From assembly GCA_046074645.1 (NCBI GenBank), contig JBJTOP010000394.1, positions 1 through 64,000 on the forward strand: DNA of 64,000 bases, read 5' to 3'. Origin of the DNA: SXXK01 sp046074645. GTDB lineage: Bacteria > Planctomycetota > Planctomycetia > Planctomycetales > Planctomycetaceae. The notes beneath the pieces are model-generated. The model worked only from the letters and a program-made list of their open reading frames with translations, was not told the DNA's origin and did no database searches. Position numbers and translations under genes: made by a program. Shown here in pieces: positions 43,925 through 52,950 of the stretch. Position 1 is the stretch's first letter. Each line of letters starts with the position of its first letter.

Positions 43925-44511
43925 AGTTCCATGCGTTTGCACGGCCCTTTGCCCGCAGGCTGCCGCCAAGCGGCTGGGATTGCGATTGGAATTGCGGCTG
44001 GAACCAGCGGCTGGGCGGAAGCCCCCGGCGATGTTTCGCACCGAAGGTGCGCCTGCTGGCAAGGGCACTGTCGGGGCGTTGGCAGGGCCGTTTGCCCGCA
44101 GGCTGCCGCCAAGCGGCTGACAATGCGGCTGGGATTGCGGCTTGCCGAAACGGTGCATGGCACCTGAGGCTGCTCAATGAGCCGCCGGGCGGCCGTCCGC
44201 GGGCAAAGAACGCTGACATCACCCCTGTGAAATCGCCGCATCGCGCTGCCGGTGTGGCTCAGCAGGAGCTTCGCCCTGGGATGGTGAAACAGAAGACGAA
44301 CAGCCGGAAAACTCGGATCGCACCTTGACCACCAATCCATTCGCCAGGAACCCTGAATTCACTGGGTTTTGCCCTAAAACTCTGCGTCCTCTGTGTCCTC
44401 TGTGTTGAAGAAAAATACTTCTCGCGGGCGTTCTTTCACCATCCCAGCCTCACCCTCCAGGGCCTTCCCCCGTCCTTTCACGGGATTCCCGAGAACTTTT
44501 ACGCCATTGGT
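43925..44511. other. Gene-free block with repeats
   Basis: Apart from the hairpin repeats (43945-44170) and the dispersed repeat near 44440-44515, I see nothing coding. Confidence 0.65.
43945..44170 (+). repeat. Interspersed hairpin repeat cluster
   Basis: One full unit (GGGCGGAAGCCCCCGG, CGCACCgaaGGTGCG, CCCGCAGGCTGCCGCC, GCGGCTGA) flanked by partial units, and the GGTGCatgGCACC palindrome at 44154. Same family as at 5.9, 34.9 and 57.8 kb; here the GCCGCcatGCGGC module is changed to GCCGCCAAGCGGC. Confidence 0.82.
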
Positions 44512-44515
44512 CTAA
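44440..44515 (+). repeat. Dispersed repeat, second copy of 6475-6555
   Basis: Runs from ATCCCAGCCT to TCTAACGCC, including CCTTTCACgGGATTCCC. It ends at the convergent M66 gene stop. Confidence 0.65.
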
Positions 44516-46890
44516 CGCCGCGGGGTCTGCGTGACTCTCAGCGTTTCTGGCGGGGGAGTGATGGGTTTTGTGTCCACGACTTTGCCGCGGCAGATCAGAC
44601 GGACGTTCTGTGGCTGAGATGATTCAGGGATATTGATGTGGAACTTGTTCATGACGTTTGCCATGAACCGCTTCCCTGAAAGGCGAAACCGCAGCGGTCC
44701 GCTGCGGGTTTCGACCAGCAGCTGACAGTCTTCGTCGGTTGTCCGATCTCGATCATCTGCATACGTGAATCCCCATGCTCCGTGCAATGGCGGATAGATA
44801 TAGCCGTTCAGTTGCCCCTGTGGATCGTAATAGCCAACAAGTGTTGTGACCGGGACTCCAAAGTTTTGCGGCTTTCGTTCCATCCACTGGTTGTCTGCCT
44901 GTCCTTCCTTCCAGATCGTTCCGTCCGACGTGAAGCTCTTCCTGAAACCGCGCGGCATTTTCACCTGGCGGCCATTGAGTGACAGCAGGCTTTCGTAGGT
45001 GGCTGCCTGATCGATCGTCACGACACGTCCGCGGTTTGCCGGTGCGGCGGGCGGGAGCTGAACGTTCTTCGTCCAGGTGCCATCTTCCATAGAGATGTTG
45101 ACGATGTCGTATTCAGCCAGCAGTTTCGCAAGGGATTGCTCGCTGAGCTGGTTCACCGGGGCTGCGATTTGTGAGGCGATTTCAATGCGGTGTCGAAAGG
45201 GCTCCATTTCGCCCGTTTCACTGTTCCATTTGCGAAAGCCGGTCGGTGACTGGGCGTCAAACACCGCTTTGCTTTCAAGGAACTTCTGAATGACGGCGGC
45301 GGAGTTGGGAGTGTAGAGTGTGAAGCGGTTGAAGTCGGACAGGGGTGCGCCACCGGCCATGGCATCAAGTCCGAAAGAGCGTCCGGCAAAGGGACTCTGG
45401 CATTGATCCTCGATGCAGGTATCCTTGCCGCTGGGGATTGGCTCGAAATTCGGCAGGAAACGATTTTTATCAGCATCCCAGCCCCATGTGGAATTGATCT
45501 GATCGGCGCTGCGGTGCACGGAACCCCGGAAGCCTCCAACATAGTGACCAAGGCCATAGTTGTGCCCGACCTCGTGACTGAATTCGTTTCCCAGGGTATT
45601 GTCGAGCGTTACGATGCCTCCGCCACCGGAACCGCCGTGAACCACGATACCATTGGAATACATTCCGGAACTGTTGTGGGCGACCATCTGAGCAGCCACG
45701 TAGGGATGGCTGTCTTCTCCTTCCCCAGCCGTACTGTGGATGCCATAGTTGGCGTTGTCGATTCCGTGCGAAATCAGTTCCTTCCCGATCCGTTGACGCA
45801 GCTGGCCGTTGTGCCAGTCACCTTTGCCGGGATCCTGTTCCGCAAGCGCCGTTCCGTTGGGCAGCACGATCTCACGCAAATAAAGCGGCGCGTACTGGCT
45901 CACGATCAGCCGACTTGTCGGCACCGTCTGAAAGTACTCGCGATGAGCCGAGGGATCGCCGGCAAATTCGAAGCGATTCCGCGGCGGAACAAGCATTCCG
46001 ATATCGATGGTATGCAGCAGCAGCTGCGTGGGTGCACCGACACGGATGCTGCTGAGCTCTCCGGTGAGTCCATTCTGGCGAAATTGCAGTTTCAGGCCTG
46101 GAGCAATCCAGTCGGCCGGCAATACGCAGCTCCATGCGTCTGTGGCATAAGTCAGTCCCTGATTGGCGAGATCGCTTTCGTGCAGCCAATGGTCGCCGAA
46201 ACATTTTAGCTCGAGCATCTGTCCGCGAGAGATGGCTGATGTGCGTCCGCTGTAGTGGAGCGTCGATGAATAGCCAGCATTCGAGCGAACGCGGACTATC
46301 CTGCCTGTGAGACCAGCGTTTGCAGGCAGGTGAATGTCGCGAACCCACTGCCCGTCTGCCGTCTGAATCTCCACGACACCGTGCTGACGCAATCGGTCAA
46401 CCAGTAGAACCGCGTCGGCATCACTGAGCCGTCGGAGTTCGTCTTTATCGCGGATCACCGACACGCGGCTGTTGAGTGGTTTAAAGTCGATTTTGCCTTC
46501 CGGAAGTCCATCAAGAAAATAGGCGGTCTTCGGGAGCTTGTCCGGCGAGTCGGCAAGGACAGTACCGAGCGTCCTGCCGTTCCCGTCCAGCCCAACCACC
46601 TGCAGCGGGGACGCAGGATCCTTTTTGAGCGGCCGCACAAGCAGCAGACACTTGCGATCCCCGATCAGATGCGGCTGATTGTCACCCTCGCGAGACCGTG
46701 CCGGAATAATCTGGCTTTGAGCAAACAGCACCTGGGCGGCAAGACTGCCCGTCAGATCATTTGCCGGAACGGTCGTGTTGAACACCAGCAGATCGTCTGC
46801 TGCCGCCGCAAATGCCGGAATAATCGCTCCGGCAGTCAAAAGCGACAGCAGAGCCGCCACGAGGAAGCCGCTGAGTTTCGTTGTGAACAT
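44512..46890 (-). CDS. M66-like (StcE/TagA) secreted metalloprotease
   Basis: A 792-aa exported protein with signal peptide (FLVAALLSLLTAGAIIPAFA). The zinc-binding HEVGHNYGLGH is HExxHxxGxxH, and the surrounding GNEFSHEVGHNYGLGHYVGG matches M66/StcE-type mucin-degrading peptidases. Two related about 70-residue segments, one before and one after the catalytic domain (QTADGQWVRDIHLPA; SMEDGTWTKNVQLPP), suggest a duplicated accessory domain. Start at 46890 is favoured over the TTG at 46914. Likely target is a heavily glycosylated protein. Confidence 0.85.
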   Translation of the reverse strand: MFTTKLSGFLVAALLSLLTAGAIIPAFAAAADDLLVFNTTVPANDLTGSLAAQVLFAQSQIIPARSREGDNQPHLIGDRKCLLLVRPLKKDPASPLQVVGLDGNGRTLGTVLADSPDKLPKTAYFLDGLPEGKIDFKPLNSRVSVIRDKDELRRLSDADAVLLVDRLRQHGVVEIQTADGQWVRDIHLPANAGLTGRIVRVRSNAGYSSTLHYSGRTSAISRGQMLELKCFGDHWLHESDLANQGLTYATDAWSCVLPADWIAPGLKLQFRQNGLTGELSSIRVGAPTQLLLHTIDIGMLVPPRNRFEFAGDPSAHREYFQTVPTSRLIVSQYAPLYLREIVLPNGTALAEQDPGKGDWHNGQLRQRIGKELISHGIDNANYGIHSTAGEGEDSHPYVAAQMVAHNSSGMYSNGIVVHGGSGGGGIVTLDNTLGNEFSHEVGHNYGLGHYVGGFRGSVHRSADQINSTWGWDADKNRFLPNFEPIPSGKDTCIEDQCQSPFAGRSFGLDAMAGGAPLSDFNRFTLYTPNSAAVIQKFLESKAVFDAQSPTGFRKWNSETGEMEPFRHRIEIASQIAAPVNQLSEQSLAKLLAEYDIVNISMEDGTWTKNVQLPPAAPANRGRVVTIDQAATYESLLSLNGRQVKMPRGFRKSFTSDGTIWKEGQADNQWMERKPQNFGVPVTTLVGYYDPQGQLNGYIYPPLHGAWGFTYADDRDRTTDEDCQLLVETRSGPLRFRLSGKRFMANVMNKFHINIPESSQPQNVRLICRGKVVDTKPITPPPETLRVTQTPRR

Positions 46891-46985
46891 GGTGGAGTCA
46901 GCCTTTGGCAGCAAGCGAAAAGTACGTGCCGGTGATTGCCTGCAAAAACATCTGTGAATGCGGGGACGTCAGGGTTTGCTTTTCG

Positions 46986-47765
46986 CTACCACTCCTGCAC
47001 CACTCCGGTGCTGCAGCGCGTGATACCCCGCTCGTGCTGGAGCACGAGACAGCCATCTTCGTCGATGCCGTGGCAGAGTCCAGAGACGTCCGTATCACCA
47101 CTGCGGATGGTGACGTGACGACCGTTCAGCAGACTGTGACGATTGACTTCAGCCAGCAGGCCGGCCGGCCTTCGCGAAAGCTCTGCCACCGCTGTGTCCA
47201 ACTGCTGCAAAACTCGCACCAGGACCTCCGTCAGGTCCGCCGCTTCCCCGCAGAGATCGCGAAGCGAAACTGCTCGGGCAGCGATTTCAGGAGGTGCGTC
47301 GGCTGTCGAGTTATTGACGTTGATTCCAATCCCGATCAACACTCCAGAACGTGCCGCCGTTCCCTGCTGTTCAACAAGAATCCCGCAGATTTTGCGAGAT
47401 TCCGACAGCACATCGTTTGGCCATTTGATACTCAGCGGTGCCGTTGCCGCAAACGTTGCCAGCGCGTTTCGAACCGCCAGCCCCGCACAGATGGACAACA
47501 ACGGGCGGCGAGAGGCTGGTAATGGCAGCTCCTCACCGCGAAGCACCAGCGTAAATGCCAGTGCCCCAGCAGCAGACCACCACGAATTGCCCTTGCGTCC
47601 TCGACCCGCAGTCTGTTCGGCCGTCAATACAAGTGACGGTGCACACTGCAGCAACGGCTCCAGTAAGTCCGCCGCAAGTGTGCTGGTGGATTCCAGAGTC
47701 GCGTGATATTCAATGTGCTGGAGGCTTGTCTCGCGGAGCAGCCGAGCAATGTTGAATGGTCGCAT
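46986..47765 (-). CDS. birA: Biotin-[acetyl-CoA-carboxylase] ligase
   Basis: 259 aa with the biotin ligase core: TLESTSTLAADLLE, TAEQTAGRGRKGNSWWS, SIKWPNDVLSESRKICGILVEQQ and the C-terminal SH3-like end. It lacks the N-terminal DNA-binding repressor domain of E. coli BirA, so it is only a ligase. It biotinylates acetyl-CoA carboxylase using ATP. Confidence 0.93.
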   Translation of the reverse strand: MRPFNIARLLRETSLQHIEYHATLESTSTLAADLLEPLLQCAPSLVLTAEQTAGRGRKGNSWWSAAGALAFTLVLRGEELPLPASRRPLLSICAGLAVRNALATFAATAPLSIKWPNDVLSESRKICGILVEQQGTAARSGVLIGIGINVNNSTADAPPEIAARAVSLRDLCGEAADLTEVLVRVLQQLDTAVAELSRRPAGLLAEVNRHSLLNGRHVTIRSGDTDVSGLCHGIDEDGCLVLQHERGITRCSTGVVQEW

Positions 47766-47774
47766 GTTGAGCGA

Positions 47775-47814
47775 GTCAGATAGTCAGATAGTCAGATAGT
47801 CAGATAGTCGGATA
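47775..47814 (+). repeat. Short tandem repeat, 8-base units
   Basis: Five copies of GTCAGATA, the last one changed to GTCGGATA, lie between birA and the BMC operon end. Confidence 0.9.
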
Positions 47815-47943
47815 GCCAGCGGTCATCCGGGTGAGCAGTGCCCCGCAGACATGTTTCTCTTTCCTGCTGCCACGTGTCACCTGCACCACCACGAATCCGG
47901 CGCTGTGAATCAATACTGAAAACTGAAAACTGCCACCCCACCC

Positions 47944-48873
47944 TTACCCCTTCAGTACCTGGGCGATGGTTTCCTTCAGCACGTTGGCGCTTTGGATGAG
48001 GGCAGTCTTTTCTTTTGACCAGAGTTCCACTTCGATATGACTTTTGACACCGGAGCGGCCCATGACTGTGGGGATTGAGAAGCAGACATCGCGGACGCCG
48101 TAGGCACCGCTCATCAGACTGCTCACCGGATGAATGCGGCGGTCGTCGAGGGCGATGCTGTGGATCACGTCGGCAATCGAAACACCGACCGCGAAACCAG
48201 CCCCGCCTTTCTTCCGGATGACTTCCGCTCCGCTGCCACGAGTCTTCTTTTCGACTTCGGCGATCAGGGTTGGAGTCACGCCGGGGAACTTGTCGAGAGG
48301 CATATTACCGATCTGGGCCATCGACCAGATCGGCACCATGCTGTCGCCATGTTCGCCGAAGATCGTGACGTTCACCTGAGTCGGCGGTACACTGAGTCGC
48401 TGAGCCAGCATGCTCCGCAGACGAGTGGTGTCAAGAACCGTGCCAAGCCCGATCACCTGAGAAGCGGGCAGGCCAAGGTCCTTCACAGCCAGATAAGTCA
48501 GCACGTCCACTGGATTCGAGACCACAAAGACAATCGCGTCCTTTTTGAGTCCATGCTGCCTGACGTCGGCCAGAATCGTACGAAACAGGGCCACGTTGCG
48601 GTTGATCAGATCCAGACGACTTTCGTCCGGTTTGCGGCGAAGGCCAGCAGTGATCACCACGACGTCGCTGTCCTTGACAGCCTCAGTGCCCGCTGCAGAA
48701 ATTCGCTGCGGTGCCAGCAGTGAAGCGCCGTGCAGAAGATCCAGCGCCTGGCCCTCGCACAAGTCCCTGTTGACATCGACAAGAACAATCTCGCTGACGA
48801 TTCTTCCAGTCTGAAGTGCGAAGCCGGCACAGGAGCCGACGAGTCCGCCGCCGCCAATAATACTTACTTTCAT
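47944..48873 (-). CDS. Lactate/malate dehydrogenase of the BMC operon
   Basis: 309 aa NAD-linked dehydrogenase: GGGGLVGSCAGFAL dinucleotide motif, VSNPVDVLTYLA, and the catalytic FGEHGDSMV with His. In the specificity loop AGLRRKPDESR an Arg sits where malate enzymes have Arg and lactate enzymes usually have Gln, while the later Glu resembles lactate enzymes. As the last gene of a fucose/rhamnose-type BMC operon it may handle lactate formed from lactaldehyde. It has no clear encapsulation helix. GAGG lies about 9 bases before the ATG. Confidence 0.9.
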   Translation of the reverse strand: MKVSIIGGGGLVGSCAGFALQTGRIVSEIVLVDVNRDLCEGQALDLLHGASLLAPQRISAAGTEAVKDSDVVVITAGLRRKPDESRLDLINRNVALFRTILADVRQHGLKKDAIVFVVSNPVDVLTYLAVKDLGLPASQVIGLGTVLDTTRLRSMLAQRLSVPPTQVNVTIFGEHGDSMVPIWSMAQIGNMPLDKFPGVTPTLIAEVEKKTRGSGAEVIRKKGGAGFAVGVSIADVIHSIALDDRRIHPVSSLMSGAYGVRDVCFSIPTVMGRSGVKSHIEVELWSKEKTALIQSANVLKETIAQVLKG

Positions 48874-48994
48874 GTGTGTTACCTCGAAAACAGTGAGTCA
48901 GCTTGTCAGGTGGTCAGATGACAGGTGATCAGCGGTTGGTTTGTGGGAGATGCCGGGGAAATATGAACGGCCGTCCAGGCTCCTGGTTCCTCGC

Positions 48995-49882
48995 TTAGCG
49001 GCCGAGGGCGGCGAGGACTTGTCTGGTGATCAGCTGGACGAGATCTTCGCTGACCTGGGGAGCAGGTTCAGCACAGGGGGCGCCGCAGGGTTGCTGGAGG
49101 TAGCCCGGATATTCAGGAGCAGCTTCGAAGGCTCGCTGCACCGGCATTTGTTCTCGATAACCTTCGCGGAAGGCGCTGTTTCCGCAAAGGTCACAGTTTT
49201 CGTTGTGGAAGCGAGGATCGTCGAAGCCCCATTTGCGCTTCAGATCGAGCAGCTCACGGCTCTTCTCTTCGCTCAGGTACATCGGCTGACCAATCTGCTT
49301 TGCGAGCAGCAGGATGCGGCAGTAGGCGTCGAGGATTTCTGTTTTCCAGTAGGCGTCCTCAAGGCTCTTCCCGAACGACACAGTGCCGTGGTTTCTGAGG
49401 ATAATCGTGTTGGTGGCTTTAAGAAACGGAACGACGGTGTTGGCAAACCGCTGGTCTCCCGGCGTTTCATACGGTGCAATCGGCACTTCGCCCATGAAGA
49501 CTTCCACTTCAGGCAGGATGCACTGCGGAATGGGTTCTCCGGCCACCGCGAAGGCTGTGGCATGTGGCGGATGACAATGAACAACGGATTTCACGTCCGG
49601 GCGATGCTTCATAATCGCGAGGTGCAGCAGCACTTCACTCGTTCGCTTGCGTTTGCCGGCGATTTGATTGCCGTCCATGTCGACCGCACAGATGTCATCA
49701 GGCTTCATGAAGCCCTTGCAGATCATGGTGGGTGTGCAGAGCACTTCATTTTCGCCCACTCGAATGCTGATGTTGCCATCATTCGCGGCTGCGAAGCCCT
49801 TGTTGTAGACCCGGCGACCAATCTCGCAGATCTCTTCCTTCAATGCTCGATCGTTGATTCCGCTGTTCCATTTCGTAGTCAT
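48995..49882 (-). CDS. Class II aldolase with C-terminal encapsulation peptide (BMC)
   Basis: 295 aa. Zinc ligands and signature are visible in GNISIRVGE, VHCHPPHATAFAVAG and NHGTV. The C-terminus after a Pro/Ala-rich linker forms an amphipathic helix (EDLVQLITRQVLAALGR) like those that target enzymes into shells. It should cleave fuculose-1-phosphate or rhamnulose-1-phosphate into lactaldehyde and DHAP. The start overlaps the upstream BMC-P stop by four bases. Confidence 0.92.
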   Translation of the reverse strand: MTTKWNSGINDRALKEEICEIGRRVYNKGFAAANDGNISIRVGENEVLCTPTMICKGFMKPDDICAVDMDGNQIAGKRKRTSEVLLHLAIMKHRPDVKSVVHCHPPHATAFAVAGEPIPQCILPEVEVFMGEVPIAPYETPGDQRFANTVVPFLKATNTIILRNHGTVSFGKSLEDAYWKTEILDAYCRILLLAKQIGQPMYLSEEKSRELLDLKRKWGFDDPRFHNENCDLCGNSAFREGYREQMPVQRAFEAAPEYPGYLQQPCGAPCAEPAPQVSEDLVQLITRQVLAALGR

Positions 49883-50187
49883 CTGTCAACCTGCTTCCTG
49901 ATGAAAGGTTCCACACTCACGGCGTCCAGAATGGCCGCGTTGTAAGCATCAATGGGTTTTGTCTGTGGGTGAAAGGGTGCTGAGGCTTCAGCACTTTCAG
50001 TCACCGCCAGCAATTCTCCGACTCCGGATCCCAGTTCGTCATAAACCACCAGCGGCTCCATCCGTCCCGCCTGGTCACCGCTGAGTCCTGCGTGAAGCAG
50101 AGGCACAGCCAGTTTCCAGGAAGCCCCGTTCAGCGCGGGGTCCCACTTCGACAAGGTCACTCGACCAATCACCTCCATGATTCTCAT
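49879..50187 (-). CDS. BMC-P pentameric shell protein (EutN/CcmL family), copy 1
   Basis: A 102-aa shell vertex protein: MRIMEVIGRVTLSKWDPALN, the GASWKLAVPL turn, YDELGSGVGELLAVTE and the PIDAYNAAILDAV end. AGGAG is 8 bases before the ATG at 50187, so I reject an in-frame upstream start. It overlaps both neighbours by four bases. Confidence 0.92.
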   Translation of the reverse strand: MRIMEVIGRVTLSKWDPALNGASWKLAVPLLHAGLSGDQAGRMEPLVVYDELGSGVGELLAVTESAEASAPFHPQTKPIDAYNAAILDAVSVEPFIRKQVDR

Positions 50188-50951
50188 CGCACCACTCCTG
50201 ACTGCACTTCCAACCAGCCTGCCGGCTGCTGGATCGGTCGCTGCAGCCGATCCAGCAGTCGCGTCAGCGGCAGCAGACTCCAGCCGGATGCCTGCAGACA
50301 CACGACGTGCGGCTGAAGACGATCCAGAAGTCGATCCATTCCCGTCGCCTGCTCCAGCACCGCAGCACGCACGTCCGCGTTGCGGTTGAGCACACAGGCC
50401 ACAATGTTTGGTTCACACCCCGCACAGACCACGCGTCGCTTTGGCACCACTTCAAGGGCTGCCCGAGCGGCAGCGAATTCGTCCGATACTTCGCGGATCG
50501 TCCAGTTCCGAACAGCCGCTGCCGACCGCGCTGTGGATTCGCGACCGCAGACAATCAGCAGGCCTGGAGTTGCCGCAGGAGACGCTGCAGACGCCGGTGA
50601 TGGCATCAGCACCGAACCCGCCAGCCGCACCTTGTGCCGCCGCAGATAGTCACGGCCGGACGGAGTCAGCACGGCGCCACGGACAAGCGAAATCGTTCGC
50701 CCCGCTGCTCCTGCTGCCTCCAGCACCGCCTCCGTCACCGCGCGATCCGAAATTCGCAACACTCCGTCGTCAGTTGACAACACCGCAGCCGACGCTCCCA
50801 ACGCCGCGGACGCCTGCGAACCTGCAGTGCCCGGATGGCTGATCGCCACAGCCGGTGCCGCTCCGGATGCCGGACGGGCCGTTCGCCCCGCCTGCAGCTC
50901 CCGCAGCACCTGCCGCACGATCTCTTCCACCCTGTCTGCACTCAGTGCCAT
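50184..50951 (-). CDS. Unknown BMC-associated protein with N-terminal encapsulation peptide
   Basis: 255 aa. The N-terminus MALSADRVEEIVRQVLRELQ is an amphipathic helix of encapsulation type, followed by an Ala-rich linker and a domain (residues ~75-255) with TPSGRDYLRRHKVRL, a stretch that resembles EutT-like and other BMC proteins, and repeated Cys-containing VVCAGCEPN. I do not recognise a catalytic motif. It is coupled to BMC-P copy 1 by an ATGA overlap. The start at 50951 fits the AGGG just before it. Confidence 0.8.
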   Translation of the reverse strand: MALSADRVEEIVRQVLRELQAGRTARPASGAAPAVAISHPGTAGSQASAALGASAAVLSTDDGVLRISDRAVTEAVLEAAGAAGRTISLVRGAVLTPSGRDYLRRHKVRLAGSVLMPSPASAASPAATPGLLIVCGRESTARSAAAVRNWTIREVSDEFAAARAALEVVPKRRVVCAGCEPNIVACVLNRNADVRAAVLEQATGMDRLLDRLQPHVVCLQASGWSLLPLTRLLDRLQRPIQQPAGWLEVQSGVVR

Positions 50952-51081
50952 AATCCCTGCCACTGCCCTTCCGATGTTCGCATTTGCCAAGTGATCCGTC
51001 ATTTCCGTCAACTAATCTGTCACATCATTGAGTCATCTGACAGCTTTTTGAGGGCGTTCCGTCAATTTCTTTCAATTCCTT

Positions 51082-51378
51082 TCACATCCCGCCAGAATCA
51101 TTCAGAATCGATCGTTCAGGCTGCCGGTCGAGTATTCCCTGGACCGAAAAGCGGATGGGCGTATCTCTGCGGCCCGTCAGCTGATGGATGTATTTCGTAT
51201 CGCTGGTGAAGAACACATGGTCGCCCTGCCTTGCCCCCAGAGGATCAATTGCCAGCTGGGGAAATTCATCGGGCTGATCATGGATATCCAGCGGCTGCAG
51301 CACAACAAGCTTCCAGCCTTTGAGCGAATCATGCCGAACCGTGGCGGTTGCGTGTCCCAGAACTCGAGCTGTCTGCAT
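51082..51378 (-). CDS. BMC-P pentameric shell protein (EutN/CcmL family), copy 2
   Basis: 98 aa: MQTARVLGHATATVRHDSLKGWKLVVLQPL and the GARQGDHVFFTSD block. AGGAG lies 8 bases before the ATG. It ends 130 bases before the next gene. Confidence 0.92.
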   Translation of the reverse strand: MQTARVLGHATATVRHDSLKGWKLVVLQPLDIHDQPDEFPQLAIDPLGARQGDHVFFTSDTKYIHQLTGRRDTPIRFSVQGILDRQPERSILNDSGGM

Positions 51379-51407
51379 GGCTGGTGCTCCTCTTGCCCAC
51401 CCTCACC

Positions 51408-52832
51408 TCAGATAATTCTCAGATCCTCCACCATCACACAGCGGCGCTGTCGCGTGAAGGTGAGCGGACTGGTGACTCCTTCACCCGTGGGCGTCGCGAT
51501 GCTGAAGGACAGATAGCCTTCGCCGCCAAGTCCCAGTCCGGCCATGCACGGGCCGTTCTTCACAAACAGAGTCGTGTTCATCACACGGCCCATCTTTGTG
51601 ATCGTGTGCACGTCGCGGGAGTGGATAATTGCCGTATGACCGAAGCCGTGTTCGTACTTGCGAGCCAGTCCGATGGCGTGATCGGTGCAGTTGGCCCGGA
51701 TGAAGGGCACAAACGGCATCATCTGCTCTTCGGTGACAAACGGGTTGTGCTCGTCGGTTTCACCGTAGAGGATCTGAGTTTCTGCGGGGATGGTGAGTCC
51801 GATCTGTGCAGCCAGCCAGGCCGCGTCGCGACCGATGAAGTCACGGTTGAGCACAAAGTGGCCACCGGGTTCCTTTGGAGGACCGAAGGCTTTGGCAGTG
51901 AAGGCGGCAGTCTGAGCAGCATTCAGGCGGAAACCGCCGTGTCGGGCGACTTCGTTCATCAGCTGATCGAAGATTTCCTTCACGGCGAACACTTCCTTCT
52001 CGCCGATGCACAGCAGGTTGTTGTCGAAGGCAGCTCCGGCCACGATTGACTTTGCAGCATTGTCCAGATCGGCCGTGGCATCGACCACGACCGGCGGATT
52101 GCCGGGGCCTGCGACGATGGCGCGTTTGGGACTTCTGAGCGCCGCACGAGCCACTGCCGGACCGCCGGTGACGACCAGCAGCTTCACTCCGCGGTGATCG
52201 AAGACCTGCTGAGCAGATTCAATCGTTGGTGTGCCGATGATAGTGACCAGGTTCTCAAGACCCGTAGCGGCGTGAATGGCCTTATTGAATCGCCGCACGC
52301 CTTCAGCGGCGATCCTTGCACCGCTGGGGTGCGGGTTGCAGACAATCGTGTTGCCGGCAGCCACCATGTTCACAAAGTTGCCTGCCAGTGTTGGCAAAGA
52401 GTGGGTGACTGGGGTGATCGCCCCGATCACTCCGAACGGAGCGTATTCGGTGATCGTCAGCCCGTTGGATCCGCTTACGGCGTCCGTCCGCAGGAACTCA
52501 ACACCCGGCACCGTTTTGATTGCCTTCAGCTTGGCAATCTTGTGTTCAAGTCGACCGATTTTGGTTTCATCAAATTCGAGCTTTCCAAGTTCTTCAGCCT
52601 GCTCATCACAGATTCGCCTGACGATGTCAATCGCCGTGCGGCGCTGGTCCATGGACGCGCGGCTGAGCTGTTCAAAGCCCCGCTGCGCGGCAGCGACCGC
52701 GTCGTCTACAGAATCAAACACGCCCCACGGGTTTGCGGCGGCATTCGATGCCCCCGAACCGCCACGTCCAGCGAGCTGAATCAGAACTTCCTGCACAACC
52801 TGACGAATTGTCTGTTCCGTTGCCTGCACCAC
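51408..52832 (-). CDS. CoA-acylating aldehyde dehydrogenase (PduP/EutE-like) with N-terminal encapsulation peptide
   Basis: About 474 aa. The catalytic Cys is in FDNNLLCIGEKEV; NAD and CoA contacts include GPGNPPVVVDAT and IGAITPVTHSLPT. The N-terminus (ATEQTIRQVVQEVLIQLAG) is an encapsulation helix. It should convert lactaldehyde to lactyl-CoA in the lumen. The GTG at 52832 is preferred because AGGAG lies upstream with a slightly long 13-base spacing; a GTG at 52892 would overlap the ribosome site and add 20 unlike residues. Confidence 0.9.
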   Translation of the reverse strand: MVQATEQTIRQVVQEVLIQLAGRGGSGASNAAANPWGVFDSVDDAVAAAQRGFEQLSRASMDQRRTAIDIVRRICDEQAEELGKLEFDETKIGRLEHKIAKLKAIKTVPGVEFLRTDAVSGSNGLTITEYAPFGVIGAITPVTHSLPTLAGNFVNMVAAGNTIVCNPHPSGARIAAEGVRRFNKAIHAATGLENLVTIIGTPTIESAQQVFDHRGVKLLVVTGGPAVARAALRSPKRAIVAGPGNPPVVVDATADLDNAAKSIVAGAAFDNNLLCIGEKEVFAVKEIFDQLMNEVARHGGFRLNAAQTAAFTAKAFGPPKEPGGHFVLNRDFIGRDAAWLAAQIGLTIPAETQILYGETDEHNPFVTEEQMMPFVPFIRANCTDHAIGLARKYEHGFGHTAIIHSRDVHTITKMGRVMNTTLFVKNGPCMAGLGLGGEGYLSFSIATPTGEGVTSPLTFTRQRRCVMVEDLRII

Positions 52833-52950
52833 GTTTGAGTACTCACTCCTGCGGCTCTCCCTGCCAGTTGTCCCGCGCAGCTCCAGCTGCACCTGTGTTC
52901 AATCCCCGGCGACACTCGTCCACCGACCGACATATCTTCAGTTCAACGCA

